Source: Zhengitettix transpicula (lineage: Eukaryota; Arthropoda; Insecta; Orthoptera; Tetrigidae). From it: a stretch of 64,000 nt of DNA. Below the pieces are notes generated by a model that did not search any database, was not told the origin of the DNA, and saw only the letters and a list, made by a program, of their open reading frames with translations. The stretch is taken from the NCBI GenBank assembly GCA_037074705.1, contig CM073590.1:39641895-39705894 (forward strand), read 5' to 3'. Shown here in pieces: positions 11,165 through 23,308 of the stretch. Numbering within the stretch: the stretch's first letter is position 1; every line of letters begins with the position of its first letter. The position numbers and the translations under genes are program-made.

Positions 11165-12215
11165 ACTTATTGTTCTTTAATTAGTTACGGAAGCTAGAAA
11201 GAGACTAGTACTATTAAAAACCATAGCCGCCCAGAAATACAGAATCCTATAAGTTGACTATGGATCCCACATATACCAATCAGCAACCAAAACCACCCTT
11301 CGCAAATTAAACTACATACAGAATGAAACACAAAAACTATTCTTGACCCATAATAACCCCGAACAAATATTCACCGGCGCATCGAGAACTCACGATGCAA
11401 CCTCAAGTGCCGTAATATTTAACGAAATACAAAATTCTACAAGAAAAAATAGACTCGCCTCAGCTACTTCAGCAGAAATCCTAGTTATTGAAATGGCTAT
11501 TAAAATGGCCAAGAAATCCAAAGTTAAAAACCTCATCGTACAAACCGGTTCCATGGAACCAGATACGAAACCCTAGATTCAGAAACAGAAGAATTAATTT
11601 AACTTTATTAGACAAATAACCCTTGAAGAAAACAAACTCCAAAATAGACTCCAACTAGCGTGGATACCTGCAGCTCAGGAATCACGGGCAATGATCTCAG
11701 CCCTCAACCTAAATTCCAATCCGCTCACCACAATATATCATCAAAGAAGCCAAAATGGAAATTAACAGAGCCTGGAAACGAACTAGGAACGCCGACAACA
11801 ACGGAACTCCTAGACGGCGCAGACCTTCGCCGTATAACCAACGCTGCCAGAAGACAGAAAATAATCATTTCCCGCTTGAGAACCCTCCACACCATATTAA
11901 CACACTCATATTTTTCCCAAGGAACCTCAACCGACTTGTGAGACATGTGCTATCCCATTCACCATCATTAATATTCTGTTTGAATGCACCAAATACGCGC
12001 ACAGAACTACCTTGGACAGTGCATAAAGAACGGATCTCTGCACAAACCTGGAAGTCACCGAATACGTCGAGACAATTGGAATTGCCCCCCGCATCTGATG
12101 ATACAACAACAATATCACCAGAAAACAATTATCACCCCAATAAGTTAAATACCTAATGTGGTCGCCAATAACTTTTCGTGGACGCGACGAGAAAAACCAA
12201 ATAATAATAAAAACA
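11165..12215 (+). pseudogene. Non-LTR retrotransposon relic: RT end plus RNase H
   Basis: The 3' part of a LINE with an RNase H domain (I-like or a related RNase H-bearing clade). From about 11210 the frame gives the RT end DYGSHIYQSATKTTLRKLN and YIQNETQKLF. Without the usual linker it passes into RNase H at 11365 (IFTGASRTHDATSSAVIF, then LASATSAEI). The canonical FTDGS has become FTGAS and TDS has become TGS, so two of the catalytic Asp residues are lost while the Glu of SAEI remains. Several frameshifts follow. A C-terminal zinc-knuckle-like remnant (ILFECTKYAHRT) and an end resembling VETIGIAP lie near 12070. The 3' tail is AATAATAATAAAAA at 12200. The ORFs 11343-11576, 11660-11941 and 11755-12156 are pieces of it. 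Confidence 0.85.
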
Positions 12216-13609
12216 GGCAATTGGTCTCATTTAATCAGAAGTTACCGATATAAATTGTAATATTGTAATTTGTATTAAGGTAATATTTGTTTAAAATATA
12301 TCAATTTAATTTAGTATATTTTTCTCCTCACAAGGATATATTTGGACAAATGTCTTGGAGCCGGAGAATTCAGTAGCATTTATCCGTCATTTACTATATA
12401 CTGTATGGAATCACTAGCTAACGAGTTCTAATTTATGTATAAACGAAGATATTTAAATAATAAAATTTCATTTAACTATTTAGAGGAAAATGAACAAAAT
12501 TATTTTATGTTTATATAACACAAATTGAAATTCAACGTCGTATTTGCTCTTACTTGATAAAAATAAAACAAAATTGATTGTCAGTGTAAAATAACACGCC
12601 AATGTGTAAACTACTGTTCACAAAAAGACTTCCAAACATGATTGCCAGTCACTGATGGTCCCATACGGTTTCCTGTAATTTATACGGGTTTACAACTCAA
12701 ATGTATAATTGGATGACCTCTCAATTACTATTAAATTAAGTTTATATGGGGCTTCCTCAGTCAGTAACGATTGCATTCAGAAACTATTATTAATCTAGCT
12801 CCAACACCAAATAATTTCTTCATTTACACTAAGTAGATAAATAATAACCAGTTAACAGACAAAAATAAATGATAAGTTTATTTAATTATTATGTAATTAC
12901 TTTTTCTTTTTACCGGCTACTTATTTAACTTATTGGTGTTCTCTTAACACAGACGTTTTATAATTTATTTCCAAATCCACTAACTTCAATATATGACCGG
13001 CTCCAGCACTCTAATGCGTGTTATATGCATATTTTCCCAGTAACGACTAACTTAAATCATGGCATTTTCTGTCAGAATTCAACGTTTTTAAATCATTCCG
13101 ACACAATTGTAAACGTATATTTGTAAACATAATTTCAGAAAATTTTTTCGTTAGGTACCAACAGTCACGTTTCTATGGCGTACTTATCTGAATAAATATA
13201 ACTTGTGTTAATGAAAACAATCCCTTAATTCTTGTCATGTAACAATTATTTTTTTCTGATGTATTTACTTTGGTAGGTAAATGAATAATAAAATAATTCA
13301 GTAACATTAAAAAATACTATCCAGACATGATTTCGTACATGTCAGAATTTGACCACACTTGTTTCGGAGCTACTAATATATGGCTAAATATAATTTGTTA
13401 TGGTCGTTCAGAACACTTAAATAATCAAATACTATATGCACTCATATAATTTATATTATTTTGATAAAAATTAATATATTTTCAAATTATTTGCACTATG
13501 TATTGTAGTGCTAGTTTTTTTAAAATGATGAAGAAAAGGGATATTTTACAGAATTTAATAATCATTTAACTGAACATGAGAAAATAAAATAAAATAAATA
13601 CAAATTATG
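12216..13609. other. AT-rich stretch, nothing recognised
   Basis: No ORF above chance and no repeat relation seen. Confidence 0.5.
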
Positions 13610-14110
13610 CGTGTTCAGCCGGGCATAACAATCGGATCCCTTAATCCAAAGTTAAACCATGGTTTACGGTAATTTCCCCCAGGCGCGTCAAGGATTGAGA
13701 CACTTGGCAATTACCTCGCGTTGATCTCTGGCTGTGATCATGTGGCACCCACGATCTCTCCGAGTCCTCTGGAAAACTGCAAGTTTGGGGCTGTACGTCC
13801 GTCCCTGGCGACGGTTCGTCAAGGAGTCTTTCTACACTTGCTTTACAGCCCCTTCGCTGGATGTTAACAATCGATGTTGTCGACCAATTTTCGATGGTTC
13901 AACCAAGAAATGTGATTGGTTCAGGCAGTCACGTGTTAATTCAATTGCTGGGATTTTTGGAGAGACGTTTCCCACGGTGTGACAGTCCAGGTAACTTCCG
14001 AGGGTCAACATTCTACGTACCTAACTCCAGACCGAAGCGATTATCTATCCGGCACGGCGGCGTCTGGTCAAATTCCAACTTGCCAAGCCCTCAACCCTTA
14101 CTAATATCTA
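13610..14110. other. GC-elevated segment of unknown nature
   Basis: About 500 bp with higher GC and two overlapping plus-strand ORFs (13734-13982, 13861-14232). Neither peptide matches a family I know. Sharp composition edges suggest a unit (transposon fragment or conserved element), but no terminal repeats were found. Confidence 0.25.
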
Positions 14111-14629
14111 ATTATATTAAAATGAAATATATATATATATATATCAATAATGAAACTATCGCGCTACAGTATAATGCAACTAGAATTTTCGTATATCAAT
14201 ACGATTTTATCTCCGTGCTTACGTGCTTTTAACTTCCGCTCGCTGTCGGTTAATTCATCATCAAGTTACTGATACAGATTTTGTCATATTGGTGAGATAT
14301 TTCTGGAGACACAAAAATAATTCTGGGAATTTTGTTTATATTTCCATAAATCTACCAATTTTTGCTTCATTTCGCCATATTTCAAATATTTATAATCATT
14401 ATACCAAAACTTCGTGTATCATGACAGCCAAAATTGAATTTAACTGTACATTGCGGGGTATTGAGGGACCCAATAACGTAAGACATTATACTAATTTTCG
14501 TAAAACTACATATTTGCAGTCTTTTCTGAAAACAATTATTCCTAATTCGTTACGTCAATAACCGATTATATTTCCCCGAATGTCTTCGTGGAAATATGCG
14601 AATTTAATTTTATTAAATTTTTGTCTTGA

Positions 14630-14860
14630 CGCGGCGGGGAGAAGCTGAAGGGATGGTCAGTCGGATGGTAGTAGAGTCGCTGAGAGGACGGCAAAGGAGG
14701 AAATTTTGGGGAAAAAGTAACGGGACGGACGGAAGGAGAACCGTGGATTGAGCAACCAAGCGGGACCCGACAACTGGCTGGCGTCGAAGATTCCCGGGAT
14801 ACCTGGTGGAAGAGAAGTGACCCTGCCTCCTAATCACTGGAGGCACATCTGCGTGAGCAA
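14630..14860 (+). repeat. Purine-rich unit shared with 39530-39700
   Basis: Blocks GGACGGACGGAAGG, GGAGGAAATTTTGG and GAGAACCGTGGATTG recur in the same neighbourhood at 39550-39620 as GGACGGACGCG, AGGAGATTTTGGTGAGG and GAGAACCGTGAATTG. The match is partial (roughly 65 nt). It could be the 5' untranslated part of an LTR or LINE element. Confidence 0.4.
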
Positions 14861-14869
14861 ATCCCGCGA

Positions 14870-16800
14870 TTAGCTTCTTTTACAATTTTTTTAAACAATA
14901 TTTCAATTTCTATTAAATTTTAGTTAGTTCGTATTCCACCCCAGATGAGAAATTAAACGTGCGCACTTTGCATATCACTGAAAGGCGAAATATTTGTAAC
15001 AAAAACAGATAAATGTGTAAATGTTTAATTAATAATAAATTAAAATTCTCATCAAAGAGTTTCAGTCCAAGCCAGCTTTTAGTTGAAACTATTTCTTGTG
15101 CTGTTGATATTTGTACTATTATCACGTAAAAGTTATTTTAACAATATTGATGACTAATTTATTCTATTTATAGAATATAAGTTTATAGATTGAAACTGAG
15201 AATGCGTACATTTATTGATGTTTAGATTGTTTCATTGATCAATTTTTTTAGTTTTCTGAAGCTATAATCTATATAAATAAAGTACCTATAGAACTTTTGA
15301 CGGTACATTATTTATAATCCAGTGATTGTAGAATACTTTGCCTTCATTATGAAACCGACGTCAATAAATTCCCGTCTGTCTGACACGCTTATTTTTTCGC
15401 TTTTTACGAGAAAACCTCCGGACCAAAAACTTATCTCGTTTTTTATAGAACCGTAAGGAAATAATATCAAACTGTCATCCACACTCGATGTCGATCTCTC
15501 CAAAACCTGATTTTAACTGGAAGAATTTGGTGTCTTTAAAGAAAAAAGGAATCCCTCTAGAGCTGTGACTTTCAGGATACCTTAAATTAATGTCTCACAC
15601 TTAATATTCTGTTATCCCAGTTTAATTTTAAGAATCAAAGTATTCGTAGGTAAAAAAATTGTTGTCAAAAACACTTATCAAATATTCATATTCTTCCCAT
15701 ACTTTATTAATATTGTAATATCTGCAATTGTTATTTATGAACCTCCATCATGTAATGTGCCTCTTAGACTCAATTTAATAGAATATTATGATGAAAATTT
15801 GTTATGTGATTGTAACCTGTAACCTCACATTGACTTGTGCAGACAAATATTATTGCCTTAAAATCATTATACTATAACTGCTTTTATAGAGTGGTAGGTT
15901 ATATGAGAGTAGACCATATGGCAGCAACTTCCTTTTAAGAGCACAAAAAGGGATTTGATCGTTAAATAATTCTTCTATCATATTTAGGATTCAACTTGCG
16001 TAAAGGACAGTTTATCAATTGTATAATTCTGTTATTTATACATAATTGTAAGTGTGATATTTATTATAAATAATTTATTGTAAGATTTTGGATTATTGAA
16101 ATTACTTTCCATATACAACTATAATCAATTGAATTAATTCTGTTATAGTTAACCAAAAAAATACGTAGACATTTTTTTGTAAGTTATTTTAAGTATAAAA
16201 TATAATACGCGATAAAGTTCCAAGGTTGGGACAAAGCTCGATATTTCTTTCTTTTTGTAATTTCATGAAATGTAATTCTAAAATTAAATAACTAATTTTT
16301 TTGACTCTATTGGCTAATTTTAGTTTATTTAATTTTTAATTACTATGAAGTGTCCATTATCTTAATTGAGTCTATTGTACTGTTTTGTTAAATAATGTTA
16401 GCTTAATTATTAGTTAAAAATAGTAATAAGCGGGAAAGGACGATGCCTAAAAATAGTTGCACCATATCATAAACTAAATGAAACTGAGAATTTATTTACA
16501 ATTACTTTTTAATTACGTGTCTTGCAAAACATATTCAGCTTCGTTTGATTGCAATGGACCGATTTATTTTATTTTTCATTTCCAATTACTTTAAATTAAT
16601 TTCTCCGGAATGAAATTTATAATTTGGTAATTGATATGGACAATTTCAAGTTCAGTTACAGTGTTAAAAATTATTTAGAATGCATATTTTAAATTAATGA
16701 TATAGGTACATGTAGAAATAAAATATTTTTCTATAAATCTTGAAATGCGTTAGACTGAATTTAAGAGGAAAATCCTCCTTGAAAAATATTTTCTCTTCAA
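14870..16800. other. AT-rich stretch, nothing recognised
   Basis: Only chance-like ORFs (14913-15125 and 15312-15503, minus strand). No repeat relation within the window. Confidence 0.5.
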
Positions 16801-16804
16801 TAAC

Positions 16805-16920
16805 TTTAATATGACTGTCGATCGCCCTGAGAGGCTGCGCTTAAGCCCGACTAAGTGAAGCCATTCCCTAAATGTTTGCGAGGACGTCGGGACGTAATCG
16901 CAAAATACACACTTGCCTCT
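16805..16920. promoter_or_regulatory. Short GC-elevated island
   Basis: Blocks such as CGATCGCCCTGAGAGGCTGC and CGAGGACGTCGGGACG stand out from AT-rich flanks. No ORF or repeat relation. Possibly a conserved non-coding element; only composition supports this. Confidence 0.2.
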
Positions 16921-17299
16921 CATTCATTTTAAATTTATCGCGTTGTATGAAAACTTGTCAATTTCTTTGTGAATACATAACGAGTTTCCTCTGTAAAAAT
17001 CTCATATATAATGCTCCTTTTCGTGTTATTCATAATTGAACGACGTATAGTTCCTCCATGTCCTGCTTCATTTACAGGACGTTTTATTCTATACTAGCTG
17101 AGTGCTCAACGTTACCTGGATCTTTATTTGTATAAGACCGGAGTAGGAATTAATTTGACACTAATCTCTTGGTAAACATTTCATTTAACCAGCATCAAGA
17201 GCGTAATTTTTTTTGTACATTTATCCTCACACCTTCGCCTCACAAGCTAAGCCATCGGGGAGCTAACTTCAAATTAACCAAGATGATGACTGTATTTTA

Positions 17300-17515
17300 A
17301 CCTGGTACCTTAAATACGTACGGAAGCTAAAAAGAACCTTTTTGAAGTAAGAATACTTCCGTTACCTTAAGTGAGTCAAAAAGTCCCGGTACCTTCAGGT
17401 GTCAAAAATATTCCCGGGATCTCAAGATTGTAAAAAATACTCCCGATACCAGAAGAAAGCTAAAAGAATACTCCCGGTGCCTTAAGGAAGGAAAAATACT
17501 CCTATGTCATTAGGA
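17300..17515. repeat. Degenerate tandem array, period about 35 bp
   Basis: Repeated theme of ACTCCCGGTACCTTAAGG followed by an A-rich spacer. Variants are GGTACCTTAAATACG, CGTTACCTTAAG, CGGTACCTTCAGG, CGGGATCTCAAG, CGATACCAGAAG and CGGTGCCTTAAGG. Five to six imperfect units. Confidence 0.75.
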
Positions 17516-18039
17516 GTTCAAATTGGACACTAACAAATTGAGACTGACACCAATAACTGCTGTTTTCTAATGTTTTTAAATATCGCCCCTTTACCGCATT
17601 AAGTGGTGTTAGTAAGTATGTTTCTATTTAACCTAGATAAAGGGCAGCTTTCCCGTTGTCAGATGCTTGAAATAGCAATTTAATTACAAATTAAAGTGAC
17701 TGTACCTAGATCTCAACTGGCATTTGTACTAAATTTGGTTGATATTCCTTCACGCGATTGAAAATTTACATATAATATTTTCACCCGAATCCCGAGGACT
17801 ATAATGCTACCTGAACCAACATTTTTAATGCAATAATTAGACTCAATGTCTTCTATAACTTCGAACATTAATTTCTGCCGTTATAGCATTAGATTTAGGT
17901 ACGAGTTTTCCTCTTATTTGCCGTTTGTGGTTGAAAGCGGAGAGCAACAAATTCGAGAATAACACTTTGCTACACATAAACTTGTTTAATCAACGCTAAT
18001 TATGGTCGGTGTCGAATGTTTTTTAAAACGTCACTCCAA

Positions 18040-18200
18040 TCCACAGCCATCTTCTCCCGCCCCTACGGGTGCTAGGGTTTCTAATTCCCACAGTGTTTGT
18101 TCCTGGATCGTAAGGAACGAATGTACAAAATTTGGTGAATATTGCTCCACGCGCTAAAGATTGTATACGGCACTTTATTTCACTCCCCCCACCATCAATC
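18040..18200 (-). repeat. Dispersed repeat R2, copy 2
   Basis: On the minus strand it reads ACCAAATTTTGTACATTCG, then GGAACAAACACTGTGGGAA and AAACCCTAGCACCCG. These blocks are in the same order as in the copy at 690-830. Confidence 0.6.
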
Positions 18201-18273
18201 CTAGGGGCTAAACTTAGGGCAGTTAGCAAAAATTTAAATAATAAATTCTGTTAATTGGTCGTCAAGTATATCA

Positions 18274-18297
18274 TATATATATATATATATATATACT
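18274..18297. repeat. (TA)n tract
   Basis: Uninterrupted TA dinucleotides immediately left of the LTR-like element at 18298-19008. Confidence 0.95.
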
Positions 18298-19008
18298 AGC
18301 TTTGTTGTGAACTGCGCACATTGTACGGAAGGTCAGTTGGTTGCAGTCTGGCGAATCTTATGGTCGAGAGAGGACGCAGAATTTAAGAGTACGAACAGCG
18401 TGGTCCAAGCATATAAATTCAACTGAGAGACGTACATGTTTTAAAAATCTAAGTAAAAATGTCTGGACGGAGCGACAAGTTATAAAAAACCTGCAAAGCT
18501 GAAACAAAAAGTTTAGCGCAACGTTCAGATATATAGGCATTCCGAAATAACTTTTACCGCAGAAAGGCATTGAAATAATACGTCCGACTGTTGACCGGAG
18601 GAATAATACAAGAACTACAACCGTGTGCTTTGATCAAGTGTAGAATCAGTGATTAATGGCCTTTTTAGCGAATGGTGTCTCCAAGCTCCAAAACTAAGGC
18701 TGGTACCAGCAGGACAATTGTAAGTACAAACCAAAATAATTAAATTCTGTAAACGGTAATTAAGGGTATAGTCAGATTTCGGTTCTTTTCATTTTTTAGA
18801 TTTCGTATTCCGTTCGTTTCAAGTTGGTTGAATTGTTTAGTATTTAATGTTTAATTTTTGATTGTTCTTACTTATCAAACCCAGTAAAGACCCTGAGAAG
18901 AAGAGTTATTAAATTTGATTGGACACCTGTTGAAATAATCTTTGGCAAATTAAAAGTTATTTAATCTTAATAAATTTTGTTAATTAACCTTTCTATTCTG
19001 ATCATTAC
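18298..19008 (+). mobile_element. LTR-like element F (5' part diverged)
   Basis: Member of an LTR-like family with A-E. It contains CTGGTACCAG (near 18700), GTAAGTA (18720-18726), GTCAGATTTCGG (near 18771), CCCAGTAAAGACCCTGAG (18880-18897) and the terminus ATTACA followed by ATATATA. The left edge abuts a (TA)n tract but does not show the TGTA start seen in other copies, so the start is uncertain. A solo LTR or a non-autonomous retroelement would both fit. Confidence 0.5.
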
Positions 19009-19496
19009 AATATATATTAACCATCACTTTGATTATTTAAAAAAGCTAAAATAATTTTTTCACATTTAAATTAAAAAAATAACTTCATTTTTAATTTACT
19101 CACGCCTTTATAGGGTCTCCGATGAAAACAAACCAAATTTTACACTGGATGAAACCTAAAAAAGTCTCTTTAGATTACATTTTCGATTTACTGAGGTTGC
19201 AATAGATACAACTGGAAATTATGGTACTTGTCTCATGCAGGACAACAGAATAATTTCAAATTCTGTGCAGGAAATAAATAAATCTAAAATTTAATCAATT
19301 TTAATATCTAATATTATGCTAGTAGGTCTTCTGAAGTACGCCGCATAAATACAAATCAGCTTTCGCTTTCTCAAAATTCATTTTTCCAAATAAATTTTTC
19401 TTGCACTATTTCCTAATATTAAAACCTTTTTGACCGCTATAATTGTTGCTTGCAGCTGATAACGACAATAATAAAATGCCACAAAGAACTAACCCT
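19009..19496. other. AT-rich stretch, nothing recognised
   Basis: No ORF, repeat relation or RNA signature seen. Confidence 0.45.
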
Positions 19497-19858
19497 TACA
19501 GTAAGAGTTGTTCTGTTCCCATTGTAAAAGTCAGCCAGCCGCCTCCTAATCTGGCTGAATTACGGAAAAAGGGAATGCTGTGTCGCCATAGCAAACCTCT
19601 TTGCCGCCATCGTAAGAGCTTGGAACAAGTTCCCAATACATGACCTACCTGATGCAAGTTTTCTAGGGTTTGTCCCTGCATCACTTTTAGGCTAATGCAG
19701 GGAAGGATCCCTAAACTATAACCCGGGGGCCGTAGTTAACCCTTGGCTACCTTCCTCTACCCTTCCGCATCCCTCATTTCAAATCCCTACCTATGCTATT
19801 AAAGGGGAGTTGCCACCGTGTGGATTACCCTCATGTTGCCTGTTACTTAGAAAAAAAG
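19497..19858 (+). mobile_element. Family S retroposon copy 2 (5' truncated)
   Basis: Carries the family landmarks GTTCCCATTGTAAAAGTCAG, TTTTCTAGGGTTTGTCCC, TAACCCGGGGGCCGTAG, TACCCTTCCGCATCCC and TATTAAAGGGGAGTTGCC. It ends in CTTAGAAAAAAAGAA, an A-rich tail. The two overlapping ORFs here are readings of the repeat. Confidence 0.85.
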
Positions 19859-21690
19859 AACTAGCCCTAAAGAGATGACAAATTTACAACCTCTGTGCAA
19901 TTGAATCACTGTGCATTTATATGTCCATTTATGTCACGCGAACATTTCATACGATCATATTTTATGATTATATTTTTACCATTATCCATATCCTGCGATA
20001 GTAATTCTTAATTGATTGACACAAACCATTTAAACATTACTTCATTTATCAAATTTATATTTTAAATTACATGATTAAGATGAATAATCTTGTTTCCTAC
20101 GAGAATAATCGAAGACAAATACATAAAAACACAATACTTTCAATGGTATACGCGCGTTTGAAATCGTATGAAAAAACGTGAAGTTGTGAATCTTTACGAT
20201 TCTAAGTTAGAAGTTCAGAAGAATGTAGAATATTGATTTCTTTAGAAGAGCCATTTCTGTACTAAAATTTTATTATATAAATATATATAAATGTTTCATT
20301 TTGTTGCTATTGCTATATAAATTATTGTATGTTCTATTGCAGTAGCCGAAAGCTGTATGTACTGAATACATGAATTTATAAATAAAGTATTAGAATGACA
20401 ATTTTCGCTCTACGTAAATAATGGTAAGCGGAATTTGTATTCTTCTGAATAATAAAAATAATGTATGATAAATAAGTGTAAGGCACGTCATTTCTACAAA
20501 AGAAAAAAGTTTCCAACATTGATAAAATGTTTTTTTTTAATTATATGGCTGGTATGAGACAAATGAATTTTGATGACGGTTGCAGAAAATTTGTCATTTA
20601 TCCACAGATCGATGGTCAGTAAAGTATAAATTCAGTATGCATATAAACACAGTTCGAACGATGGTATGGCCTTTTATTGAGCACATGGGAGGGTTTGTTG
20701 CGAGTGTGGTCGCAATAACTGGACCACTACAGCGTAGCCCTGGGGCGCCTCATTACATGTAACCTGCGGTCAATCACCTTCCGCACGTTTCCAACTCTGT
20801 ATTGGTCCAATACTGCTTAATAGCAAGTACAGTTACAACGGATAGTCCAGAGAGCTATATATACAAGTACAAACGCATTATGACATTAGTATAATATTAT
20901 TATATGTAAATTAAAAGGTATATTTTACGGAATGGCATGATAAATTTCATACGCAGAACGAAATGCTATTTCATGTTTGAGAAAAGGCTGGAAGAAATTA
21001 AAACATACAGCTGAACGATTTAACGATTCGTCAGGTGCCTTATGTATGGTCCTTGTAATACAGATTTGTTTTTCGATCGATAAGAAAAAAATTATTCAAT
21101 AAAATTACTAAAATATGAATCTTTTATGCCCTCATAATTCAGCTGTTAAAACGTGCTCCGCAGCTCCCGGAAGTGTCGTCAAATTTTGGAAACAGCACAC
21201 CTTTGAAGAAGTGAACAAATGTGATGAATCGTATATATTTTTATAATGTTTTACATTGAACGAGTCTCTACGCCAGACAATGCAGTTATCTTTAGCCATT
21301 CTTTTCTGGGAGTATAGTCAACTAATTTTAGTGCATCTTAAATGATTCTGTTGTTCTCCCTGCACACGCAAAAACCAAATTATCGTCCCAAAGTTCGGTG
21401 GAAGGAATAACTTTATGGTGGAGTGTTTCGTGGAACTCGTCAAAGACAGACATTCCACGTTGGCATTCACCGTGCGCAGTCAATCTTTCGCTTTGTTTTG
21501 AAAATTTAAAGGGTCTTTCTGAACGTCCTGTTTCAATTTATTACAATAAACAGGATGTACTGAATCGTCACAGAAAAGTTATCAGTTTTTATTACTACAG
21601 TTACGCAATACTCCTTTAATTAACATCGTTTTCGTGAAAATTTCCCTTTGTGATTGTTTCATACAATTGAAGAGGTATTTACAATTCGCA
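19859..21690. other. AT-rich stretch, nothing recognised
   Basis: ORFs 20580-20762 and 21398-21619 (plus) show no domain. A GC-richer spot at 20690-20830 is unexplained. Confidence 0.4.
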
Positions 21691-21699
21691 TGAACTTCA

Positions 21700-22446
21700 A
21701 TGACGATAACTCAACGTATCATTTCTAAAAATTAATCCGCTGTAGATTTTCTTACAGTATAAAATTACTTGTATGTATTTGTAGTTGGTGACTTTCAATT
21801 CTCTATCGGCCGAAGGTTCGCTATCGAAGTGTAATAATATAATTCTTCTTCTGGCCTCGGTGGTTAAGATCCCACCGCTGCCACCATATAATATTCGAAT
21901 TTCTCCTGGGCTCGCTACCACGATATAATTAAGAAGAAATTGAAACTTGGGTCCGGAGTGCGCGCTAAGTCGCACTCTATGATAACTTAAAGGCTTAGAG
22001 AAATAACTTGAGGCTTTAGTTCATTAGAATAAGAAAGAGGTTTTATTAACCTTAGTCTACAGCCTAGAGTTAAGACAATAACATGAAAATAGAAGAGAGA
22101 ATGGCATATGTACCACGTTGAAGTAATATGCAGAGACTTCCCACTAACAGAGAAACCCGGCCTTATTATACAAGTGTTCAACAATGGCATTCAAAGATCT
22201 CCCGCTCTGTGTAGGTGGAGGTACCTTCTTCACAGAGCCTCGTCATCAACACGTGCCCCTTACTCAGCAGGACAGTGGATTCTTGTTAATCTGTTATGCT
22301 ATCTCGGAAATTCTTGAATGCTTACGAAGACATACTGATTCTGATTCTTACTCAAAGTGTCCACAAAGACTCGTTGTTTCTGATGCTTACTCAGAAGTTC
22401 CTTAGTGCCCACAAAGGCATACCTTATATATATAATATATATTACA
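21700..22446 (-). mobile_element. LTR retrotransposon 5' end (LTR plus primer-binding site)
   Basis: On the minus strand a candidate LTR runs from TGTAATATATATTATAT (22446) to a terminus at 21887, about 560 bp. It has a TATA-like CTTGTATAATAAGG (22163-22176) and a poly(A)-like AATAAAACC (22039-22047). A primer-binding site follows immediately at 21886-21871. The next 170 bp would be the start of the internal region, with an ORF of 92 residues overlapping the LTR end that shows no recognisable gag motif. The rest of the element and the second LTR were not found, so it is a truncated insertion. Whether it belongs to Gypsy or Bel/Pao cannot be decided. Confidence 0.55.
21871..21886 (-). other. 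Primer-binding site matching the 3' end of tRNA-Leu
   Basis: The minus strand reads TGGTGGCAGCGGTGGG. Its complement CCCACCGCTGCCACCA is the acceptor end of a eukaryotic tRNA-Leu including the post-transcriptional CCA, which a genomic tRNA fragment would not normally have. The plus strand upstream (GGTTAAGAT) partly continues the T-arm. Confidence 0.65.
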
Positions 22447-22499
22447 GAAGGTAAACGGTAAGGAGAGTAGGAGGAGCTTCCTACAAGCTGAGATATTTC

Positions 22500-22872
22500 C
22501 GTCGGTGTTCTCCAGGGTCGCAAACCATATGCGTACGGTAAGAGTTGTTAACTGATCCTATTGGAACATTCGACCAGTTGCCTCATAAACTAGTAAACGT
22601 ATGGAGAAAGGACTGTTGCGTCTCCACAGCAAAACAAAATCCGCTGATTGGAAGGGCGTGGGACAAGTACAAAGAGGTAGACCAGCATGATCTCGCTTTT
22701 CCAGGGTTTAGCTTGAATCACTGCGACTGCCGCGTAATTCTTTTAAACTAATATAGTCCAGGGTCCTATTTTAACTCTTGGCTACCTTTTCTCTGACTTG
22801 CGCATACTCGTTTCAACTCATTCTTATAAAGGGAGCAGCCACCATGTGGATCACCCTCTTGTAACCTGCCAC
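22500..22872 (+). mobile_element. Family S retroposon copy 3
   Basis: From CCAGGGTCGCAAACC and GCGTACGGTAAGAGTTG through TATTGGAACATTCGACC, GGGCGTGGGACAAGTAC, and TATAAAGGGAGCAGCCACC to CCTCTTGTAACCTG. It is more diverged than other copies, with an internal shortening around 22690-22790. Confidence 0.8.
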
Positions 22873-22876
22873 TATG

Positions 22877-23035
22877 ATATCATAATGGGTTCCTTACTAT
22901 ATTTGTTTTTTATTGATTCGATTACACTTCTTGAGTCCCTGAAGATAGCGAACTTGGATTTGTTAAAGTTCTCGATGTCGTTTAGGACCGGTTTAATTTC
23001 GTAAGATTCACAGCTAACTCGAACCCATATAGTGG
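22877..23035 (-). pseudogene. RNase H fragment of a non-LTR retrotransposon
   Basis: The minus strand encodes CESYEIKPVLNDIENFNKSK followed by FAIFRDSRSVIESI. This fits the middle of a LINE RNase H domain, where a helix is followed by FxxFTDSxSVLxAL. The TDS Asp is kept (RDS). The fragment is about 50 residues long and is wedged exactly between two family S copies, so it may be a captured or residual piece of the host LINE. Short length limits confidence. Confidence 0.5.
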
Positions 23036-23048
23036 AGTTTATATGGGT

Positions 23049-23302
23049 TTTCTTAGGGTAACAGGCTGCATGAAGGTAATCCACATAGTGGCAACTCCCC
23101 TTCAATAGCATAGGAAAGGATTTGAAAGGAGGGATGTGGAACGTAGCAAAGGGTTAAGTAGGGCCCCCGGGCTATATTTTATGGATCCTACCCGACATTC
23201 GCCTAAAGAAATGCAGGGAAAACCCTAGAAAAACCTTCATCAGGTGGAAGAGGCCAAGGTGCCTCGGCTTGTGGGAACCTTAGTTCAAAAACGGAGAGGA
23301 CT
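23049..23302 (-). mobile_element. Family S retroposon copy 4 (internally deleted)
   Basis: On the minus strand it runs from CTCCGTTTTTGAACTAAGG to TTACCCTAAGAAAAC. The region between the GGTTTTTCTAGGG block and the CAAGCCGAGGCACC block is missing about 180 bp compared with copy 6. It is the first of three head-to-tail units. Confidence 0.85.
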
Positions 23303-23308
23303 ACAAGG

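Larger units (their letters stand above)
17092..18273. repeat. Composite repeat region
   Basis: It starts with ATACTAGCTGAGTGCTCAAC, a type of start often seen in dispersed insect repeats. It holds the 17300-17515 array, a fragment near 17710-17830 with TTGTACTAAATTTGGTTGA, and the R2 copy at 18040-18200. No coding capacity was recognised, and the element family is not identified. Confidence 0.4.
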
